DNA of 64,000 nt from Variovorax sp. J22P240 (GTDB lineage Bacteria > Pseudomonadota > Gammaproteobacteria > Burkholderiales > Burkholderiaceae_C), in contig NZ_JASZYR010000011.1 of the NCBI RefSeq assembly GCF_030316855.1, forward strand, positions 1 through 64,000, written 5' to 3'. A model generated the notes under the pieces. It ran no database searches and was not told the DNA's origin. It was given only the letters and a program-made list of their open reading frames with translations. Below are positions 8,821-17,341 of the stretch, one piece after another. The translations under genes were made by a program, and so were the position numbers. How positions within the stretch are numbered: the first letter of the stretch is position 1; every line of letters starts with the position of its first letter.

Positions 8821-9489
8821 CTGACCGAGATCGGCCAGGGAGTCGATGAAGCCGTCCGCATCCACCTCGCGGATGGGTTCGCCGTGGTTGTAGCCGTAAC
8901 TGACGAGGATGACGGGGCAGCCGGCGGCGCGGGCGGCCTTGGCGTCGTTGCTGGAGTCGCCGAGCATCAGCGTTCGGGCTGGGCGAGTGCCGAGGGCTTC
9001 GCAGGCCTTGAGGAGCGGGAGGGGATCGGGCTTTTTCTTGTCGAAAGCGTCGCCGCCGAACATCACGTCGAAGAATTCGGTGAGGCCCTTGGACGCCAGC
9101 AGCGGGCGGGCGAAAGCGGTCGGCTTGTTGGTGAGGCAGGCGAGGCGCAAGCCACGGGCGCGCAAGGCGGACAGGCCCTGCACAACGCCGGCGTAGACCT
9201 CGGCATGCTCGCCGTTGATCGCCAGGTAGTGGTGCTGGTAGCGGGGCCAGGCGCGTTCGAACCAGGTCTCGTCGTCCTCCGAAGTGGCTCGCACTTGCTG
9301 GAGCACCGAATGGATCAGGTGCTCGGAGCCCTTGCCCACCATGGCCTCGACCGTGGGCGCATCGATGTGCGGCAGGGCGAGGTCGTCGAGCATGTGGTTC
9401 AAGGCGACGACGAAGTCACCGATGGTATCGACCATCGTTCCATCGAGATCGACGATCGCGGCGTCGAAGTTTGAAAGATCCAGGGGCAT
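8812..9489 (-). CDS. gph: Phosphoglycolate phosphatase (HAD family)
   Basis: Dephosphorylates 2-phosphoglycolate formed during DNA repair or by Rubisco. The 225-residue product has the HAD motifs in order: the nucleophile motif DLDGTMVDT near residue 13, a cap domain, TNKPTAFARPLL, the lysine in KKPDPLPLLKAC and the acidic motif MLGDSSNDAKAARAAGCPVI. Length and motifs fit Gph. The exact substrate within the family is inferred from these motifs and from the common gph-trpE neighbourhood in Betaproteobacteria. Confidence 0.9.
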   Translation of the reverse strand: MPLDLSNFDAAIVDLDGTMVDTIGDFVVALNHMLDDLALPHIDAPTVEAMVGKGSEHLIHSVLQQVRATSEDDETWFERAWPRYQHHYLAINGEHAEVYAGVVQGLSALRARGLRLACLTNKPTAFARPLLASKGLTEFFDVMFGGDAFDKKKPDPLPLLKACEALGTRPARTLMLGDSSNDAKAARAAGCPVILVSYGYNHGEPIREVDADGFIDSLADLGQKG

Positions 9490-9533
9490 CCCCCGAGGAT
9501 AAGCCGGCGCCGACGACGCCGGCGGTGCGGACC

Positions 9534-10217
9534 TCAGGCTTCGGTGAGCGATTGCGCCGCGACGACGGCCTCGGTGCGGTTGCGCACATTGAGCGCCCGG
9601 AAGATCGCAGCCAGGTGGATCTTGACCGTGCCCTCGCTGATGCCCAGAGCGCGCCCGATGAGCTTGTTGGGCTTGCCCTGCGACAGCAGCTGCAGCACCT
9701 CGACCTGGCGCTCGGTCAGCACGTTGCGCAGGTGCTCCAGCGTCTGCGCGGAGGCGGCGGCCGCTCCGCGCTGCGCGGCATCGGCGGCACTGGCGTTCGG
9801 AATGCCGGCAATCACGCCGGGTGGCAGCGCCGCCAGCATCATCGGCGGCACGTAGACGCCGCCCGCCAGCACCAGCCGCACTGCGGACAGCATGACCTCG
9901 GGCGAGTACGCCTTCGGGATGAAGCCCAGCACGCCGCGTTCGAGCGCGCTGCGCATGACGGAAGGGTCTTCGTAGCCCGACAGCACGATGACCGGCACCG
10001 CCGGATGCCGGCGACGGATCTCGTCGATGTGGGCCTGGCCTTCAGCGCCGGGCATGTTCAGGTCGATCACGGCCAGGTCGATGTCGTCGGAAGCACCGAC
10101 GAGCAGTTCGTCGACGCTCATGGCCAGGACGAACTGAATGTCGGCTTCAAGCTCCGACAGTTTGGCCTTGACCGCCTCGATGACGAGCCGGTGGTCGTCG
10201 GCGATCAGGATTTTCAT
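9534..10217 (-). CDS. NarL/FixJ-type response regulator
   Basis: A 227-residue two-component regulator. The N-terminal receiver begins MKILIADDHRLVIEAVKAKL, with acidic residues at DDH and the phosphorylated aspartate in AVIDLNMPG. A switch threonine/serine region follows at VIVLSGYED and the lysine at FIPKAYSPEV. The C-terminal LuxR helix-turn-helix reads LTERQVEVLQLLSQGKPNKL then GISEGTVKIHLAAIFRALNV. No kinase is adjacent. The nearest are the two hybrid kinases about 10 and 14 kb away, and partnership with them is only a guess. Confidence 0.93.
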   Translation of the reverse strand: MKILIADDHRLVIEAVKAKLSELEADIQFVLAMSVDELLVGASDDIDLAVIDLNMPGAEGQAHIDEIRRRHPAVPVIVLSGYEDPSVMRSALERGVLGFIPKAYSPEVMLSAVRLVLAGGVYVPPMMLAALPPGVIAGIPNASAADAAQRGAAAASAQTLEHLRNVLTERQVEVLQLLSQGKPNKLIGRALGISEGTVKIHLAAIFRALNVRNRTEAVVAAQSLTEA

Positions 10218-10453
10218 GGCTTACCCCAGCGTCAGAAGTGACTCAGCACATTGAAGATACCGGCGAACGCACCGCACAGCAAGGCGGATTCGCTCCCCGA
10301 ACGACATAGCTCCCAAGCGGTATGGCGCGCGCGCACGCGCGTGGAAAGAATCGATTCCATATCCAAGAAACGACAGGGGGACAAGCATGTGCCATCGAAG
10401 AAGGCGCACACACGGGACTCCCGTCGCCACCCAAGCATAGCCGCGAGCGATGC

Positions 10454-11779
10454 ATGGCTCGCCTGCTCGACTGTTTCTCCGCGCTGCTTTCGTTCGGCCT
10501 CGCGCTGGACGCGTCGATCGCTGCCGGGCGGGTCAGCGACTCCTGCGAGGCGGCACAGCACAAGGCCCGCGCGCTGCTCGACGAGGCACGCGCCGCCGCC
10601 CGCAGGCTGGACCGGCCGGCCGAGAAGGTGGAGTCGGCGCTGTTCGCGATGGTCGCGTGGATGGACGAGATCCTGGCGCGTCACCCCGGTTGCACCGATG
10701 CGGTGGCGCCCTTGCAGGTCGCGCTCTTCAACTCGCACAACGCCCAAACCGAGTTCTTCCACCACCTCGCGGCCTTGCAGGCGGGCGACGAGGAAGTCCG
10801 CGAGGTGTACTGGCACGCGCTGGTGCTGGGCTTCAAGGGCCAGTACTACTTCGAGAACGGTGAGGGCGGCGAACTCGGCAAGCTCAAGGATCTGCACGGA
10901 CAGCAGCTCGCCGTGCGCCCCGTCGCGATCGAGACGCTCGCGCAGGACCGCATCACGCCGCAACCCTACGGCGTGCCCGACCCGCCTGGACCGCGCGATC
11001 CGCAATGGCGGCAGCGCGCCCTGCTGCGCACGGGTGGCGCGCTGGCGCTGCTGATTCCGCTGGCCTACCTGCTGTGGTTTCTTCTGACGCGGCAGTACGA
11101 AGCGCCGCCCACGCTGGCGCAGCGCATCGAGCAGCAATTCCAGACCTATGCCTGCTCCGACCTGTCCGTGACCGCGGGCAGGGATGGCGAAGTGCGCGTG
11201 AGCGGCTTCGTCTCGCGCGCCGAGGAGGTCGCCAGCGTCGAGCGCGCCGTGAGCGCCGTGCCGGGCGTCGGCGCCGTGCGCTTCGAGCTCCAGCTTCGCG
11301 TGTGGCCGCATTGCGAGGTCGTTGCGATCCTCAAGCCCTACCAGGCGCGCAACCGGGACAAGAAGCTCGGCCTGAAAGTCGCCGCATCCTCCGCACGCGA
11401 CGGCCGGCTGCGCGAAGGCGACCCGGTGCGCTTCCAGATCACGAACGCCAACGCCGACGGCTACCTCTGGGTCGACTACTACACGGCCGACGGCGCGGTG
11501 ATGCACCTCAATGCCGGGAAAGTGCAGCTCCGCTTGCGCGCCGGCGAGACGATCGAGCTGGGCCGCGACATTCCTGCGAGCTGGCTGGTGGCGCCCCCTT
11601 TCGGCACCGTGATGCTCACCGCGCTGTCGTCGCCGATTCCCTTCAGTGAACCCGTGGACAGCCCCCCCTTCGAACTCGCGTCGGCTTACCTCCAGCGGCT
11701 GCGGGAGTCGCTGGCCGTCGGCGAATTCGGCGCGCGAGTGATTGCCGACTTCGCTTTTCTCGAGACCGTCCCGCGTTGA
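10454..11779 (+). CDS. DotU/TssL-like protein fused to BON and DUF4384-like domains
   Basis: A 441-residue protein. Residues 1-170 match the cytoplasmic domain of DotU/TssL, the inner-membrane partner of IcmF/TssM: LFAMVAWMDEIL, then FNSHNAQTEFFHHLAAL and EVREVYWHALVLGFKGQYY. A single membrane span follows (about 194-212, ALALLIPLAYLLWFLLT), as in TssL. The periplasmic part differs from the usual OmpA-like peptidoglycan-binding domain: residues 220-290 look like a BON domain (LAQRIEQQFQ, then GEVRVSGFVSR) and 315-420 like DUF4384 (GDPVRFQITNANADGYLWVD). The ATG at 10454 was chosen because homology begins there; a longer in-frame start lies 132 bases upstream. It overlaps or abuts the IcmF-like gene. 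Confidence 0.87.
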   Translation: MARLLDCFSALLSFGLALDASIAAGRVSDSCEAAQHKARALLDEARAAARRLDRPAEKVESALFAMVAWMDEILARHPGCTDAVAPLQVALFNSHNAQTEFFHHLAALQAGDEEVREVYWHALVLGFKGQYYFENGEGGELGKLKDLHGQQLAVRPVAIETLAQDRITPQPYGVPDPPGPRDPQWRQRALLRTGGALALLIPLAYLLWFLLTRQYEAPPTLAQRIEQQFQTYACSDLSVTAGRDGEVRVSGFVSRAEEVASVERAVSAVPGVGAVRFELQLRVWPHCEVVAILKPYQARNRDKKLGLKVAASSARDGRLREGDPVRFQITNANADGYLWVDYYTADGAVMHLNAGKVQLRLRAGETIELGRDIPASWLVAPPFGTVMLTALSSPIPFSEPVDSPPFELASAYLQRLRESLAVGEFGARVIADFAFLETVPR

Positions 11780-11781
11780 CG

Positions 11782-12921
11782 ATGAACGCCATGACGCAGC
11801 TGCCCGCTCACTTCTGGCCCTTGCTGGTGCTTTGCCTGCTGGCCTTTGTGAGCCTGTGGTGGTTCGTGCTGGGGTCGAGCCGCTCAGCGCGGCGCCGGAT
11901 GCTGCGCCTACGGATCGCGGCGCTGGGCCAGGAGACGGAGGCGCCATCGAAACCCGGCGAACTGCAGCAATCCCTCGCCCATGCGCGCCGGACGCTCCTG
12001 CACGAGCCCGAACCACCGGTGGTGCGCAATCCCCTCTATGCGATTCCGTGGTTCGTCTTCATCGGCGACGCATCGGCCAACGTCACGGGTCTGCTCGATG
12101 CCGCTGTCGACACGTCGTCGCCATCGTCGTCGGCACCGCACGCCGAGCGCGACGACGCCTTCTGGCACTGGCGCGGCCTTTCATCGATGATCGCCATCGA
12201 GACCAGCCCCGCGGTACTGGGCGATCCTGCGGACCGGCACGAACGCAGCCTCTGGTATCGCGCGCTGCTGGAACTCGCGGAGCGACGCAAGCGCCTGCCG
12301 CTCAACGGCATCGTGGTGTGCGTGGACGTATCCACCCTGCTCGGCAACGCGGCCGCGAGAGAGGCGGTCGCAACTCGGGTGCGAACGCTGGTCCACGAAG
12401 CAGCGGAGCATCTGGGGCTCCTTCTGCCGGTGTATTTCTTCGTGACCGGCCTGGAGCGGCTGAGCGGTTACGACGTCGTGCGCGGCGCCCTGCCCGACGA
12501 GGTGCTCGCGCAAGCGTTGGGCCACCGCCTCACCCACGAAGCGGCACCGCGCATCGAGGCCGATGCAGAACTCGACGTGATGTTCGGCGAGATCACCCAA
12601 CGCCTGCATGCGCTGCGCATGACGCTGTTCCGCAATGAGCAGGACCCGGTTCGCCGGCAGGCCATCCATGCCTTCGTGGAGGAGGTCCGTTTGCTGCAGC
12701 AGGGTCTTCGTGAAATGGCGCAGCGCCTCTTCGGCAATGGCCATGGACCCCACTCGCCCCGCTGGCGCGGCCTCTATCTCACGGCAGCGCCGCACGATGG
12801 CCACGACGGCGCCTTCGTGCACGATTTGTTCGAGCGCTTCCTGCCGGCGGACCAGCCCCTCGCACGTTCGCGAAATCCGGGTGGCGTGAGCGACAGCTAC
12901 TTCGGCTCCACGCAGATGTGA
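11782..12921 (+). CDS. Short IcmF/TssM-like protein with degenerate P-loop
   Basis: A 379-residue protein with one membrane span at residues 11-31 and then a region like the N-terminal cytoplasmic domain of IcmF/TssM. The usual stretch is a proline-tryptophan-tyrosine followed by a Walker A loop; here it reads IPWFVFIGDASANVTGLLDA (residues 88-107), so the GxxGxGKT lysine is missing. Later landmarks are FWHWRGLSSMIAIET, LPLNGIVVCVDVSTLL and LPVYFFVTGLERLSGYD, which match the family. TssM is normally over 1000 residues with a large periplasmic part, which is absent here. It follows the DotU-like gene directly (TTGACGATG junction). Confidence 0.82.
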   Translation: MNAMTQLPAHFWPLLVLCLLAFVSLWWFVLGSSRSARRRMLRLRIAALGQETEAPSKPGELQQSLAHARRTLLHEPEPPVVRNPLYAIPWFVFIGDASANVTGLLDAAVDTSSPSSSAPHAERDDAFWHWRGLSSMIAIETSPAVLGDPADRHERSLWYRALLELAERRKRLPLNGIVVCVDVSTLLGNAAAREAVATRVRTLVHEAAEHLGLLLPVYFFVTGLERLSGYDVVRGALPDEVLAQALGHRLTHEAAPRIEADAELDVMFGEITQRLHALRMTLFRNEQDPVRRQAIHAFVEEVRLLQQGLREMAQRLFGNGHGPHSPRWRGLYLTAAPHDGHDGAFVHDLFERFLPADQPLARSRNPGGVSDSYFGSTQM

Positions 12922-12934
12922 AGCCGGCTGGCCG

Positions 12935-14995
12935 TCACTCGTCGTCGCGCACGCGGAACTGGCCCATCAGAGTCTGCTGGACGGCGGGCGGCACCGCCTC
13001 GTAGTGGGACAGCGCGATCGTGTAGCGCCCCTGGCCGCTCGTCATGGCGTTGAGGCGCGACTGGTAGCTCGACAACTCCGACATCGGCACCTGGCCGCGA
13101 ATGACCACGGTGCCGGCCGCCATGTTCGACGTCCCGGTGACCAGACCGCGCCGCGACGACAGGTCGCCGGTGACGTCGCCGATCGAGCCATCGGGCGCCG
13201 CGATCTCGATCTGCACGATGGGCTCCAGCACGATTGCGCGCGCCTCGCGTATCGCGGCCATGAAGGCCTTGCGGCCGGCCGTGGCGAAGGCGATGTCCTT
13301 GCTGTCCACGCTGTGGTGCTTGCCGTCATGCACCACCACGCGCACGTCGACGACCGGGTAGCCGGCAATGGCCCCGGTCGTCAGCACCTCGCGCACGCCT
13401 TTCTCGACCGCCGGTATGAACTGGCCCGGGATCGTCCCGCCCTTGACCGAATCGACGAACTCGAAGCCCGCGCCGCGCGCCATCGGTTCGACGCGCAGGA
13501 ACACCTCGCCGAACTGGCCGGCCCCGCCCGTCTGCTTCTTGTGCCGGTGGTGGCCCTCGGCCTGCATGGTGACGGTCTCGCGGTACGCGATGCGTGGCGG
13601 TCTCGTGTTGACCTCGAAGCGGTAGACCTCGCGCAGCCTTTCGAGCAGCACGCGAAGGTGCAACTCGCCGAGCCCGTAGACCACCGACTCGTTGGTCGCG
13701 GCCACATGCTCGACTCTCAGGCAAGGATCCTCACCGACCAGCTTGCCGAGGATCTCCCACATGCGCTGCTCATCGCCATGCCGCTTCGGCTCGATGGCCA
13801 GCCCGTGCACGGGAATCGGAAAGTCCAGCGGCGCGAGATGGACGTGGTCGTCCTCCGCGGCGTCGTGCAGCACGGAGTCGAAACGGATGTCATCGACCTT
13901 CGCCACGGCGACGATGTCGCCCGGCAGCGCACGCGGAACCTCCACGTGGTCCTTGCCCTGCAGCATAAACAGGTGGCCGACCTTGAAGGGCTTTCTGCCA
14001 TCGCCGACGTAGAGCTGGCTGTCGCGCGTGACCGTGCCCTGGTGCACCCTGAAGATGCCCAGCTTGCCGACATAAGGGTCCACCGTGACCTTGAACACGT
14101 GTGCCAGCACGTGCTTCGACGGATCGGGCTTGGCTTGCATGGGCTTCGCGGCCGCGCCTTCGCCGACCAGGAAGTCCGGCGGATTGGCTTCGGTGGGGTC
14201 GGGCAGCAGCTTGACGATGACATCGAGCAGTTCCGCCACGCCGGCCCCGCTGCGCGCCGAGACGAAGCAGACGGGAATCAGGTGACCTTCGCGCAAGGCC
14301 TGTTCGAGCGGGGCATGCAGTTCGCTCGCATCGACGTCGCCATCGTTGAGATAGCGATCGACGAATGCTGCATCGACCTCGACCACCTGCTCGACCAGCG
14401 CGCGGTGCGCCGCATCGACGCCGCCAATGTCGCACTGCCCCTCGCGGTTGAAGAAGCAGTCGACGACGCGCGAGCCGCCGTCGCCGGGCAGGTTCAGGGG
14501 AAGGCATTCGCGGCCGAAGGTGGCCTGGATCTGCTCCAGAACCCCCGCGAGGTCGACGCCCTGCGCGTCGATCTTGTTGACGATGATCATGCGGGTGAGG
14601 TGCCGCGAGGCGGCGTACTCCATCATCCGCACGGCCATGGGCTCGATGCCGGTGCTGGCGTTGATGACGATCGCCGCCGTTTCCACCGCCTCCAGGGCGG
14701 GCAGGCTCTGTCCGAGGAAATCGGGGCCGCCGGGGGTGTCGATGAAATGAATCCGAGTGCCGGCGTGCGTCAGGTGCATCACCGAGGCATTGAGCGAATG
14801 CTGCATGCGTCGCTCCAGCGGGTCATGGTCGCTCACTGTGCTGCCGCGTTCGATGCTGCCCGGCGCACCGATGGCGCCCGACTTGAGCAACAGCGCTTCA
14901 GCAAGGGTGGTCTTGCCCGAGGCTGACGCCCCGACGAGCGCCAGCGTTCTTACCGCTTCCATTTCGGCCGCGAGGCCGTTCGATCGGCTTGCCAT
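12935..14995 (-). CDS. Elongation factor G-like GTPase (EF-G paralogue)
   Basis: A 686-residue translational GTPase of the EF-G type. G1 is GASASGKT (22-29), G3 is DTPGGPDF (86-93), G4 is NKID (140-143) and G5 is in VSARSGAG. Domains II-V follow (VFKVTVDPYVGKLGIFRVHQG, LRVEHVAATNESVVYGLGELHL, QFGEVFLRVEP). In normal EF-G, G3 reads DTPGHVDF, and the histidine that activates water is glycine here. A Shine-Dalgarno AAGGAG lies eight bases before the ATG. It is not in the str operon, so it is a second, specialised copy. Whether it works on ribosomes is unknown. Confidence 0.88.
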   Translation of the reverse strand: MASRSNGLAAEMEAVRTLALVGASASGKTTLAEALLLKSGAIGAPGSIERGSTVSDHDPLERRMQHSLNASVMHLTHAGTRIHFIDTPGGPDFLGQSLPALEAVETAAIVINASTGIEPMAVRMMEYAASRHLTRMIIVNKIDAQGVDLAGVLEQIQATFGRECLPLNLPGDGGSRVVDCFFNREGQCDIGGVDAAHRALVEQVVEVDAAFVDRYLNDGDVDASELHAPLEQALREGHLIPVCFVSARSGAGVAELLDVIVKLLPDPTEANPPDFLVGEGAAAKPMQAKPDPSKHVLAHVFKVTVDPYVGKLGIFRVHQGTVTRDSQLYVGDGRKPFKVGHLFMLQGKDHVEVPRALPGDIVAVAKVDDIRFDSVLHDAAEDDHVHLAPLDFPIPVHGLAIEPKRHGDEQRMWEILGKLVGEDPCLRVEHVAATNESVVYGLGELHLRVLLERLREVYRFEVNTRPPRIAYRETVTMQAEGHHRHKKQTGGAGQFGEVFLRVEPMARGAGFEFVDSVKGGTIPGQFIPAVEKGVREVLTTGAIAGYPVVDVRVVVHDGKHHSVDSKDIAFATAGRKAFMAAIREARAIVLEPIVQIEIAAPDGSIGDVTGDLSSRRGLVTGTSNMAAGTVVIRGQVPMSELSSYQSRLNAMTSGQGRYTIALSHYEAVPPAVQQTLMGQFRVRDDE

Positions 14996-15070
14996 GGGTG
15001 GGTCTCCTTGACGGGCGAATCAGGGTACGGGATTGACCGGTCCGGCGCAAGCCGATGCCTTTGCAGGACA

Positions 15071-15466
15071 ATGCCGGCCTCTATGCGCACGCAATTCATG
15101 GCTGTCAAGATTCCGGTCGCCCAGGACGACGACAACCGCCTTCACCTGCGGGAAGACAAGATCGACCAGGCGCTGCGAAGCAAGAGCCTCGGATCGGTGC
15201 TCGGCTGGGGCGACTCTCTCGGCGACGCATCTCCCAGCGGCCAGCGCCGGGTGGCCTACACCCGCGTCGATCTCGACGTCGTGGACATCGGGGCCGCGCG
15301 CACGGAACTGCAGGCAGCCCTCGTCGCGATCGGCGTGCCCGCCGGCACCGAGATCCATTACGGCGTCGAAGGCATCAGTCTCGCGGACATCTACGCCCCA
15401 CCCGACTGGCGACTCGAGCAGCCGGTGGTACGACAGCCGCAACGACCCAGGGGCCGCATCCGGTAG
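15071..15466 (+). CDS. Hypothetical protein, about 131 residues
   Basis: I do not recognise this protein. The frame has good GC-rich codon use and converges on the PP2C phosphatase gene, stopping three bases before its end. The product looks soluble, with no signal peptide or membrane span. It has a charged first third (QDDDNRLHLREDKIDQALR), a central segment YTRVDLDVVDIGAARTELQAA that could form a strand and a helix, then VPAGTEIHYGVEGISL and an arginine-rich end. Possible starts are ATG at 15071, 15083 or 15098, and none has a well-spaced ribosome site. Confidence 0.6.
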   Translation: MPASMRTQFMAVKIPVAQDDDNRLHLREDKIDQALRSKSLGSVLGWGDSLGDASPSGQRRVAYTRVDLDVVDIGAARTELQAALVAIGVPAGTEIHYGVEGISLADIYAPPDWRLEQPVVRQPQRPRGRIR

Positions 15467-15469
15467 GCC

Positions 15470-16204
15470 CTACCTGAGCCACAGCGCAACGGCCGTGTAG
15501 TTGTCGTAGCCGGGCTTGGCACGCGCCTTGACCTCGGCGTCGATCTTCTCGATCCATTGGTCCGGGTCGTGCGATGTCTGCAGCGCTGCGCGCAGATACG
15601 CATCGCCCAGCACCTCCCAGATACCGTCGCTGCACAGCAGCAATGCATCCCCGGCTGCCAACGGCATGCGCTCGGACACCGCGATGTCCAGCACCCCGTC
15701 CGCGGCGCCCAGGGCCGACAGCAGCAGGTTGCGCTGCGGATGCAGGCGTGCGCCTTCCTCGTCGAGGATGCCGCCCGCCACCATCTGCTGCACCAGGCTG
15801 TGGTCGATCGTGCGTGCCTCCAGTGCGCCGCCCCTGAATAGATAGGCACGGCTGTCGCCGCTGTGGGCCCAGGCCAGCTCCTGGTCGCGCAGATCGAGCG
15901 CCGCCATCACCACCGTGGAGCGCATGTTCGCGAGCATGCCGCCCTCGGCCTGGCGCGTGACCACGTCGCGGTTGGCCTGCTCCAGCAGACGGCGCAGGCC
16001 GGCGTTGTCGAGCCCCGGCGCCGCGGCGAAGCCGTCGAGCACGCTGGCGCGTGCGGTCGCCGCAGCCACATCGCCGCCGCCGTGGCCGCCGGCGCCATCG
16101 GCCACCAGGCAGGCGACGAAACGGCCATCGCTCCATTGCCCGAACACGTCTTCGTTGTAGGGCCGGCCGCCATTCTTCGACAAGGTGACGATCTCGATGT
16201 CCAC
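15470..16204 (-). CDS. pppA: PP2C-family Ser/Thr phosphatase (PppA-like)
   Basis: A 244-residue metal-dependent phosphatase that removes phosphate from Ser/Thr residues. The motifs are NEDVFGQW near residue 17, VADGAGGHGGGDVAA, WAHSGDSRAYLF, LLLCSDGIWEVL and GYDNYTAVAL, with the metal-binding aspartates in each. There is no membrane span. A GTG start at 16204 follows a GGGGG stretch. It lies 15 bases after a Ser/Thr kinase gene that itself overlaps tagF. In type VI secretion loci PppA reverses phosphorylation by PpkA, and the same pairing is inferred here. The target is not in view: no FHA-domain protein is encoded in the window. Confidence 0.92.
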   Translation of the reverse strand: MDIEIVTLSKNGGRPYNEDVFGQWSDGRFVACLVADGAGGHGGGDVAAATARASVLDGFAAAPGLDNAGLRRLLEQANRDVVTRQAEGGMLANMRSTVVMAALDLRDQELAWAHSGDSRAYLFRGGALEARTIDHSLVQQMVAGGILDEEGARLHPQRNLLLSALGAADGVLDIAVSERMPLAAGDALLLCSDGIWEVLGDAYLRAALQTSHDPDQWIEKIDAEVKARAKPGYDNYTAVALWLR

Positions 16205-16219
16205 TGAAGCCCCCTCACT

Positions 16220-17341
16220 TCATATGAATGTGACGCCGCTCTGGAGCAGCCACCACGCCGCCGCGATGGCGACGAGCGCCGCGACCGCCGCCGCCGCGAC
16301 GAGGCGACCTTTTCCTGTAGGGACGGGCGGTGCCGCGGTTGCCGGCTTGGCGCCCCTGGCCGTCCTGGCCGCAGTCGGCCGCTTCGCAGCCGGCACTGCG
16401 GTCAGTCCGAGTGCCTCCCGCAGCGCCGCCATCGACTGCGGCCGCGCCTCGGGCCGCACGGCGAGCCCCGCATCGATGGCCGCAAGGAGCCGCGGGCTGT
16501 AGTGCTGCAACAGGGCCTCGCTGTTCGCGAGCGGCACGTAGGCGTCACTCAGCAGGCGCGCCACGGACGGCGGCGGCGCACGGCCGCACACCGCCACGTG
16601 CATCAGCGCCGCCAGCGCGTACACGTCCGTCCAGGCGCCCTGCGCCATGCCCGGCATGTCGGCATATTGCTCGATGGGGGCATATCCGGGCTTCAGGATG
16701 ACCGTGATGGTCTGCGTCTTGTCGCTGATCACGCGCCGCGCCGCGCCGAAGTCCAGCACCACCGGTCGGCCGGAGCCTTCGAGCAGGATGATGTTGTCGG
16801 GCGCGATGTCGCGGTGGTAGCAGTGCGCGGCGTGCATCACGGCGAGCGCCTGCGTCACGCCGTCCATCATGCGCAGCAGCCAGGCCTCCTCGACGCCGCC
16901 CGGCGTGGCGGCCAGCACCTGCCGAAGCGTGTCGCCGCGGTAGAAGGGCATCACCATGTAGGTGGTGCCGCGCTCCTGCCACGACCGGTAGACCTTGAGC
17001 AGCGAGGGATGGTCGAACTGGGCCAGCAGTCGCGCTTCGTTGATGAAGCTGCGCATGCCCAGGTCGAAGGTTTCGCGATGGCGTTCAGACAGCGGCACGA
17101 CCCCCCCGTCCAGCTGGCGGGCCGACAGCAGCGAGGGGAGGTATTCCTTGATCGCCACCACTCTTTCGAGCGTCGGGTCCCAGGCCTCGTAGACCACGCC
17201 GAAGCCCCCCTGCCCGACGATGCGCGTTACCTCGAATTCGGCGAGCCGGCTGCCCAGCGGCAGGCGGCCGGCGTCGACATTGTCGACCGCCTTGCGCAAG
17301 GTCGGCGCGACGGTGGGAGCGTCGCTGGCTTTGGCATTCAC
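16220..17341 (-). CDS. ppkA: Membrane-anchored Ser/Thr protein kinase (PpkA-like)
   Basis: A 373-residue protein kinase. The glycine loop is GQGGFGVVY near residue 40, the ATP lysine is in VVAIKEYLP, the catalytic loop is CYHRDIAPDNI and the metal motif is VLDFGAAR. The APIEQYADMPG stretch is typical of this bacterial subgroup. A linker rich in Ala and Pro leads to one C-terminal membrane span (LVAAAAVAALVAIAAAWWLL) with only a few residues beyond, so it lacks the large periplasmic sensor of many PpkA proteins. The GTG start overlaps the tagF stop (GTGA). Confidence 0.92.
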   Translation of the reverse strand: MNAKASDAPTVAPTLRKAVDNVDAGRLPLGSRLAEFEVTRIVGQGGFGVVYEAWDPTLERVVAIKEYLPSLLSARQLDGGVVPLSERHRETFDLGMRSFINEARLLAQFDHPSLLKVYRSWQERGTTYMVMPFYRGDTLRQVLAATPGGVEEAWLLRMMDGVTQALAVMHAAHCYHRDIAPDNIILLEGSGRPVVLDFGAARRVISDKTQTITVILKPGYAPIEQYADMPGMAQGAWTDVYALAALMHVAVCGRAPPPSVARLLSDAYVPLANSEALLQHYSPRLLAAIDAGLAVRPEARPQSMAALREALGLTAVPAAKRPTAARTARGAKPATAAPPVPTGKGRLVAAAAVAALVAIAAAWWLLQSGVTFI

